Assembly (NCBI RefSeq): GCF_900109045.1
Contig: NZ_FNYL01000001.1
Span: 1 to 64,000, forward strand
DNA: 64,000 nt
Reading direction: 5' to 3'
Origin: Dyadobacter sp. SG02
GTDB lineage: Bacteria > Bacteroidota > Bacteroidia > Cytophagales > Spirosomataceae
Part shown: positions 17,373-25,408 of the stretch, piece after piece
Numbering within the stretch: position 1 is the first letter of the stretch
How the letters are laid out: every line of letters starts with the position of its first letter
Program-made: the position numbers and the translations under genes
The notes under the pieces: model-generated
Database searches by the model: none
What the model was told of the DNA's origin: nothing
What the model saw: only the letters and a program-made list of their open reading frames with translations

Positions 17373-17675
17373 ATGAAAGAACCGATCATGCAGGATCACA
17401 TCCTTGCAGCAAGTATACGCAATGGCGACATACCCTCATTCACAAGGGTTTACGAAACCTACCACGCCTACTTGTTTCGCTTTGCTCTCCGGTTTTTGAA
17501 GTCCACGGAACATGCCGAAGAAGCTGTACACGATGTATTCCTGAAACTATGGGAAAACCGCGACTGCCTGAGCAACGAGTCTTCGTTGAAATGCTACCTT
17601 CTTAAAATCTGCAAAAGCCACATTTTCCACACGCTCACGCGCGCAGGCAAAGAGCAGGCGGTACTGCATTTTTGA
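17373..17675 (+). pseudogene. Truncated ECF sigma factor (region 2 only)
   Basis: The 100 residues match region 2 of ECF sigma factors: GDIPSFTRVYETYHAYLFRF, LKSTEHAEEAVHDVFLKLWE (the core-binding/-10 recognition helix) and SLKCYLLKICKSHIF. A stop follows and no region 4, which would recognise the -35 element, is encoded in any frame before the next gene. Normal ECF sigmas are 170-200 residues. It is therefore probably a remnant, although a region-2-only protein could in principle still compete for core polymerase. The neighbour is an equally truncated FecR-like protein. Confidence 0.65.
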
Positions 17676-17698
17676 CCATTCCGAACCGGGCCAGATCA

Positions 17699-18043
17699 AT
17701 GGATAAAGAAATTCATATCAGGAACCTCGTTTACAAATACATCTCGAACCAATGCGACGGTCACGAGCAGGACGAATTGCTCCGGCACCTGCAAACGCCG
17801 GCGGGCAAGTGGGTTTTTGACGAAGTAATGACTTCGGAGGCCGGTAAAATATTTACAAAAAGCGAAGAGATCGAGCCCGCAGTATCCAATAGACTATTGG
17901 GCCGTCTGCGCCAAAGTATGGTCGCCGAAGAAGCCTTGCAGGAACAGCCGTTGCCTTTTTATCGCAAAAGCAGTTTTATTCAGATCATTACAGCCACATC
18001 GGTATTGCTGGCGGCGCTGGCGGTTTACTGGCTCTTTAAATAG
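17699..18043 (+). pseudogene. Truncated FecR-like anti-sigma factor (N-terminal part and membrane segment)
   Basis: The 114 residues resemble the cytoplasmic N-terminal part of Bacteroidota FecR anti-sigma factors: an acidic helical region (LVYKYISNQCDGHEQDELLR), a short linker, and one membrane helix at the end (IITATSVLLAALAVYWLF). The whole periplasmic FecR domain, about 200 residues in normal proteins, is missing. The gene starts 24 bases after the truncated sigma gene, so the two form a pair. ATG 17699 was chosen over an upstream TTG that overlaps the sigma stop. Confidence 0.5.
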
Positions 18044-18054
18044 CGAAACCTCCC

Positions 18055-18618
18055 CTATTTTTTGATGTATTCATCCGTGAAATGCGTCCTGCTCTTCGAT
18101 TGGGCGAATTTCTCGCTGTTGTAGCTCTGTGATTTGCCACGCGGGATCGAAAGCGACGACCAGTTCTCATCCAACGCCATTTTCCCGATGAACACGATCT
18201 GCCCCACATGGTAAGGGTAATGCGCCAGTTGCCTGTTGATGGCTTCCATTACAGAATGCCCCTGATTTCGTATATAAACAATGGTGTCCCAATTCGACTC
18301 GTTCAGGGAATCGAGCGCGCTGAAAAGACATATCCAGCCCTCGTTCCATTTCGCGAGAAGATCGTTACGGTCGTTGATATCGTTGTCAAATTCAGCGTCG
18401 CGGTTGCGCCATTCTTTTTCGCCGTCGGTAGTCAGGAAATCGGTCCAGCGGGAAAGCATATTTCCCCACAAGTGCTTTACAATGCTGGCAATGCTATTGC
18501 TTTCTTCATTGTACTTCCAGAAAAGCTGCTCGTCGCTCAGCTGCGCGATCGTCTTTTCCCCCAGCATTTTGTAGTATTCAAATTGCTTTCTGACACTATC
18601 TATATACTCCTGGTTCAT
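18055..18618 (-). CDS. DUF1572/DinB-like four-helix protein
   Basis: The 187 residues have the four-helix bundle pattern of the DinB/YfiT metal-binding superfamily, DUF1572 branch: NSIASIVKHLWGNMLSRW gives the first His, and INRQLAHYPYHVGQIVFIGK gives the paired histidines that bind metal. Such proteins are often small-thiol-dependent transferases or of unknown function. It lies at the end of the cobalamin operon on the same strand but 42 bases downstream, and probably has its own function. Confidence 0.7.
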   Translation of the reverse strand: MNQEYIDSVRKQFEYYKMLGEKTIAQLSDEQLFWKYNEESNSIASIVKHLWGNMLSRWTDFLTTDGEKEWRNRDAEFDNDINDRNDLLAKWNEGWICLFSALDSLNESNWDTIVYIRNQGHSVMEAINRQLAHYPYHVGQIVFIGKMALDENWSSLSIPRGKSQSYNSEKFAQSKSRTHFTDEYIKK

Positions 18619-18660
18619 GGCCTTGTGATTAGGATTAATGCTGATCCAAATTACAAATTG

Positions 18661-19188
18661 TTACCCATTAATGCGAACCGTCATCACTTCTCCGTAGGCT
18701 ATTTTGATATCGAAAATACTCGTCAGCTCTATCTGATTGACGATCGAAAGGATCAAACGGATCACACCGGCATGCGTCACAATACCTACTTTCCGGTAAC
18801 GCAATTGGCCGAGTTCCGTCCAGAATTCTCTTACGCGTGCGTACATCTGCATCATGCTCTCGCCCCCGGGTGTGCATACGTTCACATAGTCGTCCATCCA
18901 GGCCTGCAATGCATGCTGATCGACAGTGTCCCACGTTTTCCCTTCCCATTCTCCAAAATCCAGTTCCTGTAAACGGTAATCGGTTAAAAATGTAGGCGAA
19001 AGTGCCTTGGCAAGCTCGGTGCATCGCAATGCCGGACTGGAATAGGTTACTTCAAACTCCCCATTCAATTGTGACCGCACCGCTTCCAGCTCGGAAGGGA
19101 AATCAGCGTGCAGCAAAAGTTCTTTCCGGCCGTAGATCAGGCCGGGTTCCAGGATCGGCGTCGTGTGGCGGATCAAATAAACTTCCAC
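18661..19188 (-). CDS. cobC: Alpha-ribazole phosphatase CobC
   Basis: CobC removes the 5' phosphate of alpha-ribazole phosphate (or of cobalamin phosphate) at the end of nucleotide-loop assembly. It is a histidine phosphatase: LIRHTTP near the N-terminus holds the catalytic His, SSPALRCTELAKAL gives the second Arg, and GIVTHAGVIRL the second His. The start is a GTG at 19188, since EVYLIRH must follow directly; the 16-base overlap with the end of cobS supports this. It is 175 residues and the last gene of the operon. Confidence 0.85.
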   Translation of the reverse strand: MEVYLIRHTTPILEPGLIYGRKELLLHADFPSELEAVRSQLNGEFEVTYSSPALRCTELAKALSPTFLTDYRLQELDFGEWEGKTWDTVDQHALQAWMDDYVNVCTPGGESMMQMYARVREFWTELGQLRYRKVGIVTHAGVIRLILSIVNQIELTSIFDIKIAYGEVMTVRING

Positions 19189-19958
19189 AGCACGACGATA
19201 AAAAAGTAGAATGTAACCTCGCAAACCTGCTGAATTGCGCCCAGACAGTCGCCGGTATAGCCGCCGATCCATTTTCTGAAATAGCGCGCAAGCAGGATCG
19301 TAATCAACCCTAAAACCGGGATCACTGCCAAAATCAATGGTTGCCCCAGGTACACAGTCATTCCAAACAAAGGCATTATCCCGAAAACAATGGCCGTTGC
19401 CAGCACCGCAAATGGCGGTTTCCCGGCAACAGGCTTCGCTTTACCATCCGTATCCCGCGAGTAGGGAAGCATGTAAATAACAAATACCGGCATGAGTCTG
19501 CTCAATGCATGTCCGCTGACGAGCACAGTAATAACGTTGTTTCCCCACCCCGAAATAGCTTGCAGAAGCGCAAATTTCAACGCAAAGATCAATATCAAAC
19601 CTACGGAAGCATAAGTACCCACCCGACTGTCCTTCATGATTTCCAGTATCTTATCCTTCGTCCATCCGCCTCCGAAACCATCGCAAACGTCCGCGAAACC
19701 GTCTTCGTGGAATGCGCCGGTGAGTAATACTGAAATGATCATGGAGCACAGCACCGCGATCGACGGATTGGTGAGATAGTCGCCCGTGAGCCAGGCAACA
19801 CCGGCTACCAATCCGACGATCCAGCCGACAAATGGCAGGTAGGCCGTCGCCAGACTGAGATTTTCGGGCCTGTATACTACCCATTTCGGCGCGGGGAGCC
19901 GGGTATAAAATTGCAATGCCGTGAAAAACAGGGTGAATTGGTGACGGATGTAGGACAT
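19173..19958 (-). CDS. cobS: Adenosylcobinamide-GDP ribazoletransferase CobS
   Basis: CobS joins adenosylcobinamide-GDP with alpha-ribazole (or its phosphate) at the membrane. The 261-residue protein shows the family core GAFHEDGFADVCDGFGGG near residue 80-98, whose acidic residues bind magnesium, then MKDSRVGTYASVGLILIF and several membrane helices. The N-terminal FTALQFYTRLPAP is also typical. It follows cobT by 13 bases and overlaps cobC by 16. Confidence 0.95.
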   Translation of the reverse strand: MSYIRHQFTLFFTALQFYTRLPAPKWVVYRPENLSLATAYLPFVGWIVGLVAGVAWLTGDYLTNPSIAVLCSMIISVLLTGAFHEDGFADVCDGFGGGWTKDKILEIMKDSRVGTYASVGLILIFALKFALLQAISGWGNNVITVLVSGHALSRLMPVFVIYMLPYSRDTDGKAKPVAGKPPFAVLATAIVFGIMPLFGMTVYLGQPLILAVIPVLGLITILLARYFRKWIGGYTGDCLGAIQQVCEVTFYFFIVVLWKFI

Positions 19959-19971
19959 CGGCTTTCGGGTA

Positions 19972-21012
19972 TCAGCTTTCGTTGGAACCTTCTGTTTTCT
20001 GGCTCACACCCGCGCTTTCAAAACTCGCCATTTCATTCAAAAATGCCACAGCGCTTTGCGCCAGCGGATAAGCAAGTGCGCATCCCGTTCCTTCGCCCAA
20101 ACGCATGTCGAGTTTCAGGAGCGCATCCGCTTCCAGCGATTCAAGCAGCAAACGATGGCCTTTTTCGTTGGATTGATGGCAGAAAACGGCATACCGCCGA
20201 ATGGACGTGTCCATTTTAAACGCGGACAAATAACTTACCGAGGCGATGAAACCATCGATCAGCACGAGCATTCCCAATCGCGCAGCTTCGAGCATCGCAC
20301 CGCACATCATCGCAATTTCAAATCCGCCGAATGCCGCCAGCACCGATTCGGGATTATTGTTTACATTTTGATGGTATTCCAATGCTTTGCTCAACACGTC
20401 TGTTTTTCTGCTAAGCTGCGCATCGTCGAGCCCGGTACCTTTGCCTACACATTCCGTAATCGGGATATTCAGCAACCGGCTCATGATCGCCGCCGCCGAA
20501 GAGGTGTTACCAATGCCCATTTCACCGAAACCGATCACATTGCACCCGGTTTCATGCACCTGCTGAACCAGTTCAGCGCCTTTTTCGAGGCATTGCCGGC
20601 ATTCGGCATCCGTCATGGCGGGCTGTTGCGTAAAGCTCTTGGTACCAAAATTCACCTTGGCATCTATCAGCTTTTCATTTTTACCAAAATCATAATCCAC
20701 ACCCGCATCCACCAACAGCAAATTGATACCGTGCTGCCGTGTAAAAACGTTGATCGCCGCGCCACCGCCAATAAAGTTAAGAACCATCTGCGGTGTTACT
20801 TCCGACGGATAGGCGCTCACGCCCTCCGAGGCGATCCCGTGACTCGCCGCAAAAACCAAAATATGGGGATTAACAAGCTTCGGCGACAACGTATCCTGCA
20901 CCGACGCAATCTGGAATGCCAGCTTTTCCAGGCCTCCCAACGCTCCTAACGGCTTGGTTTTCAAATCAATCTTAGCCTGGATTTCCTGGCTGGTAATGGT
21001 AGCTGTATGCAT
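19972..21012 (-). CDS. cobT: Nicotinate-nucleotide--dimethylbenzimidazole phosphoribosyltransferase CobT
   Basis: CobT makes alpha-ribazole phosphate from dimethylbenzimidazole and nicotinate mononucleotide. The 346 residues include KTKPLGALGGLEKLAFQIAS at the N-terminus (base-binding region), FAASHGIASEGVSAYPSEVT, GFGEMGIGNTSSAAAI, and near the C-terminus GEGTGCALAYPLAQSA with the catalytic glutamate. It is full length and follows cobU by 2 bases in the operon. Confidence 0.95.
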   Translation of the reverse strand: MHTATITSQEIQAKIDLKTKPLGALGGLEKLAFQIASVQDTLSPKLVNPHILVFAASHGIASEGVSAYPSEVTPQMVLNFIGGGAAINVFTRQHGINLLLVDAGVDYDFGKNEKLIDAKVNFGTKSFTQQPAMTDAECRQCLEKGAELVQQVHETGCNVIGFGEMGIGNTSSAAAIMSRLLNIPITECVGKGTGLDDAQLSRKTDVLSKALEYHQNVNNNPESVLAAFGGFEIAMMCGAMLEAARLGMLVLIDGFIASVSYLSAFKMDTSIRRYAVFCHQSNEKGHRLLLESLEADALLKLDMRLGEGTGCALAYPLAQSAVAFLNEMASFESAGVSQKTEGSNES

Positions 21013-21014
21013 CG

Positions 21015-21527
21015 TTATTTCGTTGATTTTAAGATTAATGGAAGCCCCGAAACCATCATAATCGCCTCCCGGGCCACTGCGGCCACATATTGATTGGCCC
21101 AGCCCTGCAAATCGGTAAATTTCCGACCGGCCTCCGTTTCCGCATGCACTCCCATGCCTATTTCATTGGAAATGATAATGAAATTAGCGTCGATAGCCGC
21201 CAGCGCGTCGATTTCCGCTTTGAATGCGGCGAGCGACTTCTCAACATTATATTCAAATGCGACGAACAGGTTCGTAAGCCATAACGTGACGCAATCGATC
21301 ACCGCCACTTTTCCCGCCAGCGGTAGCAAATGAATGTCCCGCTCGCTTTCGAGCGATGTCCATTCCGGCCCGCGCTCGTCCTGGTGCCGTTTTACACGCT
21401 CTGCGAAATCCTCGTCCCAGATCCGAGAAGTGGCTACATATACCGGATTGGCGCTTTTCTGCAATGCCAAATCCATTGCAAACCTGCTTTTCCCGCTCCG
21501 GACGCCGCCCGTCACATAGATGATCAT
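21015..21527 (-). CDS. cobU: Bifunctional adenosylcobinamide kinase/guanylyltransferase CobU
   Basis: CobU phosphorylates adenosylcobinamide and transfers GMP onto it. The 170-residue protein begins MIIYVTGGVRSGKSRF, with the P-loop at residues 7-14. VKRHQDERGPEW holds the His (about residue 48) that becomes guanylylated. The frame is open upstream, but the P-loop position and the 4-base ATGA overlap with the preceding adenosyltransferase fix the start at 21527. Confidence 0.95.
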   Translation of the reverse strand: MIIYVTGGVRSGKSRFAMDLALQKSANPVYVATSRIWDEDFAERVKRHQDERGPEWTSLESERDIHLLPLAGKVAVIDCVTLWLTNLFVAFEYNVEKSLAAFKAEIDALAAIDANFIIISNEIGMGVHAETEAGRKFTDLQGWANQYVAAVAREAIMMVSGLPLILKSTK

Positions 21528-22108
21528 GACGGCTCGGCGCTTTTGAAACGCTTGTACAAAAAGAGCTGCCATTTTTCCTCCGCTACACCTGCCTTATCCA
21601 TTTCCGCACGCGCGAGGGTGAAAAACAGGTCTGAAAGGCGGTTAATGTAAGCCGGAACAGCCTCATGTACCTCGTCGGTTTTGATCAGCGACACCAGCCT
21701 CCGCTCCCCCCGGCGCATTTGCGTACGCGCGATGTGACATAGCGCCGACACTTCATTCCCGCCAGGCAGCAAAAAATAGTCCGATGGCGAAGTCATCGCC
21801 GCTTCCAGCGCATCGATCCACTCCTCGCAAAAAGTGGCACCATCCACCGGCATCGGGTTTTTGTTTTCCTTTTTAGCATCCGAAGGCCGCGCCAGGTGCG
21901 ACATCATGTCCATCAGGTCTTTCTGGATTTTGTGCAGATTAGGCTGCCATTCATGCCCGACGCCCAGCTTCACACGCAACAGACCGATCGTGGAATTGGC
22001 CTCGTCCAGCGTACCGATGCATTCGATCCGAACATCGTCCTTACTGACCCGGCTTCCGCCAAACAGCCCGGTGGTACCTTTATCGCCCTTTTTGGTGTAT
22101 ATTTTCAT
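21524..22108 (-). CDS. PduO-type cob(I)alamin adenosyltransferase
   Basis: The enzyme transfers adenosyl from ATP to the reduced cobalt of cob(I)alamin or cobyrinic acid diamide. The 194-residue protein has the PduO family N-terminus KIYTKKGDKGTTGLFGGSRV with the ATP-binding loop, then ECIGTLDEANSTIGLLR, and the C-terminal ARTQMRRGERRLV and NRLSDLFFTLAR motifs. It is of the PduO type, not the unrelated CobA/CobO type. It follows btuF directly (stop and start adjacent) and overlaps cobU by 4 bases. Confidence 0.9.
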   Translation of the reverse strand: MKIYTKKGDKGTTGLFGGSRVSKDDVRIECIGTLDEANSTIGLLRVKLGVGHEWQPNLHKIQKDLMDMMSHLARPSDAKKENKNPMPVDGATFCEEWIDALEAAMTSPSDYFLLPGGNEVSALCHIARTQMRRGERRLVSLIKTDEVHEAVPAYINRLSDLFFTLARAEMDKAGVAEEKWQLFLYKRFKSAEPS

Positions 22109-23281
22109 TTAATTAATTGATTTATAATAGATCAACTCGTGCCTGGGCAACAAATCCGGATGGATAATGCGGATCAGATCGGCCAGAACCAGATGTGGGT
22201 TCACCGCACCTGATTCCCAATAATCGTTCGCGCCCTGCCCGTTCATACGGTTGTTGTAGCTGTAAATATGATTGGTTTGGAATGCCTTGAAATCGGCATA
22301 ACGGACATCGCGCGCAAGCACATCTTTCTTGGTCTGCACGTTTCCGATACTCACATTCAGCCAGAAATCGGCCTGCAATGCGACAGGATAAACGGTTTCA
22401 AAACTCAGTGGCAGGCTTCCCGTTGCCTTCGTGCCCGACCAATGGTAAGAAGCTCCGGCATCCTGGAAGAAACGGTTCACATAACTATCGCCGTTGGGCA
22501 CATTCCAGGCGTCTTTGGAGTTCATTCCGGTAATCAGGCTCGGACGTGCTTTGACATTTTTGGTGAGGCGGGCCAGCCGTTGATACTCCTCTTCAACGTG
22601 GGCAAACTTCCGGTTCACCTCGCCTTCTTTATTGATCAGCGCCGCCAGTAACTTCACCCATTCCGCCCGCCCAAGCGGCGTCGTTTCTACCCATTCCGAA
22701 TTGACCATCACCGGAATCCCCGCCTGATGCAACGATTCATAGCGGCTGACTTTCGAAACCGGGCTGCCAGTAGCCATAATCAGGTCGGGGTGCATGCCTA
22801 CCAGCAGCTCTTCATTAAGCCCCTGGTCCTTCCCTACCTCGACAATCTTCCCGGATTTGATACGGTCCAGGACCTTCGCGGAAGAAACATATTTGAGGTT
22901 GCCCATACCCGTGAGAATATCCTCGCAACCCAGAAATCCGATCAATCCGATATGCAGCGACGACATCGCAACCATGCTCCTTACCGGGATTTCGATCACC
23001 TGGCTGTCCTTATACCCGATGGGCCTGGGCGTACCGCGCTGCACGAGCACATACGTCAGCGTGTCCGTCGATTTCTCGAACGGGCTCATGATTTTGACCA
23101 CCTTATAATGCTTGTGATAGGTAATTTTAAAGCCTTTGGCATGGCCTACCCTGACATTCTCCGGAAACAGATCCGGGCCTGAATAATGTGATTCGCCTTT
23201 TTCGTAAAGCGACGAAGAAGTGCTGCAACCGGCCAGCAAGCCGCACAGCAGCAGGGCTGCAAGTATTTTTCTAATAATCAT
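22109..23281 (-). CDS. btuF: Cobalamin ABC transporter substrate-binding lipoprotein (BtuF-like)
   Basis: The 390-residue product starts MIIRKILAALLLCGLLAGCS, a lipoprotein signal with Cys at residue 19. The body is a two-lobed periplasmic binding protein of the BtuF/FecB type: IPVRSMVAMSSLHIGLIGFL, GKDQGLNEELLVGMHPDLIM, AGIPVMVNSEWVETTPLGRA and DVRYADFKAFQTNHIYSYNN. Its place behind a cobalamin riboswitch and ahead of corrinoid salvage genes points to a corrinoid ligand. No BtuCD permease is in the window. Upstream in-frame starts fall between riboswitch and this ATG; the lipobox distance supports 23281. Confidence 0.85.
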   Translation of the reverse strand: MIIRKILAALLLCGLLAGCSTSSSLYEKGESHYSGPDLFPENVRVGHAKGFKITYHKHYKVVKIMSPFEKSTDTLTYVLVQRGTPRPIGYKDSQVIEIPVRSMVAMSSLHIGLIGFLGCEDILTGMGNLKYVSSAKVLDRIKSGKIVEVGKDQGLNEELLVGMHPDLIMATGSPVSKVSRYESLHQAGIPVMVNSEWVETTPLGRAEWVKLLAALINKEGEVNRKFAHVEEEYQRLARLTKNVKARPSLITGMNSKDAWNVPNGDSYVNRFFQDAGASYHWSGTKATGSLPLSFETVYPVALQADFWLNVSIGNVQTKKDVLARDVRYADFKAFQTNHIYSYNNRMNGQGANDYWESGAVNPHLVLADLIRIIHPDLLPRHELIYYKSIN

Positions 23282-23290
23282 GTAGTCATC

Positions 23291-23309
23291 GGCCTTTCTT
23301 CCGAAAGCC
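23291..23309 (-). promoter_or_regulatory. Expression-platform hairpin between riboswitch and btuF
   Basis: On the minus strand GGCTTTC-GGAA-GAAAGGCC forms a compact hairpin (one bulge) that ends 9 bases before the btuF start codon, so it covers the ribosome-binding region. Similar GCTTTC hairpins follow the other two riboswitches in this window. Confidence 0.5.
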
Positions 23310-23323
23310 ATGTTAACAGCGTT

Positions 23324-23513
23324 TGCAGGCAGGTCTTCTGACTCGTTCAACCCTTGCGCCTTCCCGGGGGGAATGAGTGAATGTGCATTCACTCATTGAC
23401 TCATTCAAATCCCAGTGACATCTTACAAGAGCCTCGTTATGAACTTACAGCAGCGGAGACTGTTCCGGATTCGCACCGGATTCCCTTTTAATCACGCGTA
23501 ACCGCGTGTACCT
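23324..23513 (-). ncRNA. Cobalamin riboswitch upstream of btuF operon
   Basis: The RNA contains the conserved elements in order: AAAAGGGAATCCGGTGCGAA, the CGCTGCTGTAAG core, the CACTGGGA segment, GGGAAGGCGC and the 3' B12-box AGTCAGAAGACCTGCC. Together these identify an adenosylcobalamin-type riboswitch. Between CACTGGGATTTG and the GGGAAGG segment it carries an arm built of GAATGAGT octamers, including a perfect 12-bp inverted repeat AATGAGTGAATG/CATTCACTCATT. It should repress the btuF-cobC operon when cobalamin is plentiful. Confidence 0.93.
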
Positions 23514-23522
23514 GGATGGCCG

Positions 23523-23530
23523 CAAAACTA
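23523..23530 (-). promoter_or_regulatory. Promoter -7 element of the btuF riboswitch transcript
   Basis: TAGTTTTG on the minus strand, a perfect TAnnTTTG, ends 9 bases before the riboswitch 5' end, which is the spacing expected for transcription starting at the aptamer. Confidence 0.6.
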
Positions 23531-23580
23531 GCAATATTTTATTGCTTATCATTGCAAAGATTCATTTACACACACCCGGC

Positions 23581-24504
23581 ATGAAACGCGACGACACCCT
23601 CTGGAAATCAATTCTGGAAGACATTTTCGAAGACTTCCTGCTCTTCTTCTATCCCGACGCAGGCACGTTCTTCGATTTTTCCAAAGGTTTCGAATACCTC
23701 GACAAGGAGCTTGAACAATTATTCCCGCCGGAGGATCATTATCAAACCCGATTTGTAGACAAACTTGTAAAAGTATATTGCAAAAACGGCGACAATGAAT
23801 GGATACTCGTTCACATTGAGGTGCAAGGCTACCGCGATCCCAATTTCAGCCGGCGAATGTTCACCTACTATTCGCGGATATTGGATAAATATGACAAACC
23901 TATTACCGCATTCGCGATTTTCACGGAGAATAATGCGGCATTCAGGCCTTGTGAGTACTATCGGGAGTTTCTGGGAACCAGCGTTTTGTTCCGGTACAAT
24001 GTATTTAAAATTCTCGATCAGGATGAGCAAATGCTTGGGAAGAGCGACAACCCCTTCGCGATTGTAGCATTAACAGTGAAGGCAGCTTTGAAAAGTAAGT
24101 CGGTATCAGAAACCGATCTGCTGCGTTTGAAGATCCAGCTGGCTAAAAACTTGTTGGATAGAAATTTACCTAAATCGAAAATCAACAACTTACTAACATT
24201 TGTTCGGTTCTATATTCACTTTGAGAATCAGGATACTCGTTTTAAATTTGAGCAAGCAATAGATCAGATCACACAAAATAAGCAAACTATGGGCATCCAG
24301 GAATTCATTACAGAAAGATTCCGCACGGAAGGTAAAGCAGAAGGGAGGGCAGAAGGCAGAACGGAACTAATGGCTATGATAACCCATAACCTACTTCACG
24401 AGACGTCCCTGTCAATCGAAAAAATTGCCGAATTGGTAGGCGCCTCCACAGAGTTTGTTTTAAGTATTAAACAAGGTAAATACAAAGATATGTCACTAGA
24501 ATAA
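23581..24504 (+). CDS. Rpn family PD-(D/E)XK nuclease/putative transposase
   Basis: The 307-residue protein belongs to the Rpn (recombination-promoting nuclease, YhgA-like) family: LWKSILEDIFEDFLLFFYPD at the N-terminus, LVHIEVQGYRDPNFSRRMFT with the E-x-Q nuclease core near residue 80, and the typical Lys/Glu/Gly repeat EGKAEGRAEGRTE near residue 252. Such proteins cut DNA without much specificity and promote RecA-independent recombination. ATG 23581 fits the family start better than an upstream frame that overlaps the riboswitch. The 3' end overlaps cbiB by 38 bases on the other strand. It separates the two minus-strand cobalamin operons and is unrelated to that pathway. Confidence 0.8.
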   Translation: MKRDDTLWKSILEDIFEDFLLFFYPDAGTFFDFSKGFEYLDKELEQLFPPEDHYQTRFVDKLVKVYCKNGDNEWILVHIEVQGYRDPNFSRRMFTYYSRILDKYDKPITAFAIFTENNAAFRPCEYYREFLGTSVLFRYNVFKILDQDEQMLGKSDNPFAIVALTVKAALKSKSVSETDLLRLKIQLAKNLLDRNLPKSKINNLLTFVRFYIHFENQDTRFKFEQAIDQITQNKQTMGIQEFITERFRTEGKAEGRAEGRTELMAMITHNLLHETSLSIEKIAELVGASTEFVLSIKQGKYKDMSLE

Positions 24505-25408
24505 GCAGTACCATTGCCAGGCAAGTCCGGTGATTCACACTTGACGTTCTCTCTATTGCCCGGGGTTCAATGATCTGGTTGCTTTCCCCAATAAACGGCT
24601 TCTCCACCACCTTCCCGTGATACACATTCGGGCCGCCAAAGCGACTGTCTAATATCCCCGCCAACGCAGATTCAGGATAGCCCGCATTCGGGCTTTTATG
24701 TTTGCTGCCAAACTTGAAAATAAATCGTAAACCACGACTGCTACCCGTTACCAATACCATCAGCAATGCCGTCAACCGAGCAGGAATGAAGTTGGCCACA
24801 TCATCCAGCCTCGCCGCGAATTTCCCGAACCATTCGTAACGTTCGCTCCGGTAACCGAGCATGGAGTCCATCGTGTTCACCATCTTATACGCCATCATGC
24901 CCGGAACGCCTGCGATCGCATAGTAGAAAAGCGGTGCTACGACACCGTCACTCAGGTTTTCCGACATGGTTTCCAGTACAGCGATGCGTATCTGCTGCGC
25001 ATTCAGTTTCGAAGTGTCCCTGCCTACAATCCGTGAAAGTTGTTTTCTCCCTGCTTCCAGACCTTCGTTTTCCAGGACTGAAAATACCTTTTTACCCTCC
25101 GCAATCAGCGAATGATTGGCCAGACCATAATACACCCAGACACTATTAACAGCCAGATACAATACCGGCACCTGCACAAGCACCGCATTGGACCCATAAA
25201 AGAATGCAAACACCAATACGACCAGGACCACACTCAACGCCGCACCTTTCAAAAAACGGAAACGACCGCGGTTTAACCACTTTTCACCCTGCGCAATGGC
25301 GTTGCCGAACACCCGGACCGGATGCGGCCAGTTGTCGGGATCGCCGAGCCACAAATCGAGCAGATAACCCGCGACCAACGGAAAGGTCAGTAATAGAGCG
25401 TTTGCCAT
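24467..25408 (-). CDS. cbiB: Adenosylcobinamide-phosphate synthase CbiB
   Basis: CbiB, a membrane protein, attaches aminopropanol phosphate to adenosylcobyric acid. The 313 residues include GYLLDLWLGDPDNWPHPVRV at the N-terminus, the conserved NLSDGVVAPLFYYAIAGVPG and VNTMDSMLGYRSERYEWFG near the middle, and several membrane helices. The start overlaps cobD by 22 bases, and the stop region overlaps the convergent rpn-like gene. It is the last gene of the cobB-cbiB operon. Confidence 0.95.
   Translation of the reverse strand: MANALLLTFPLVAGYLLDLWLGDPDNWPHPVRVFGNAIAQGEKWLNRGRFRFLKGAALSVVLVVLVFAFFYGSNAVLVQVPVLYLAVNSVWVYYGLANHSLIAEGKKVFSVLENEGLEAGRKQLSRIVGRDTSKLNAQQIRIAVLETMSENLSDGVVAPLFYYAIAGVPGMMAYKMVNTMDSMLGYRSERYEWFGKFAARLDDVANFIPARLTALLMVLVTGSSRGLRFIFKFGSKHKSPNAGYPESALAGILDSRFGGPNVYHGKVVEKPFIGESNQIIEPRAIERTSSVNHRTCLAMVLLILVTYLCIYLV

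Noticed and set aside
18208..18972. 254-residue plus-strand frame
   Set aside because: It spans the opposite strands of two clear genes, the DinB-like gene and cobC.
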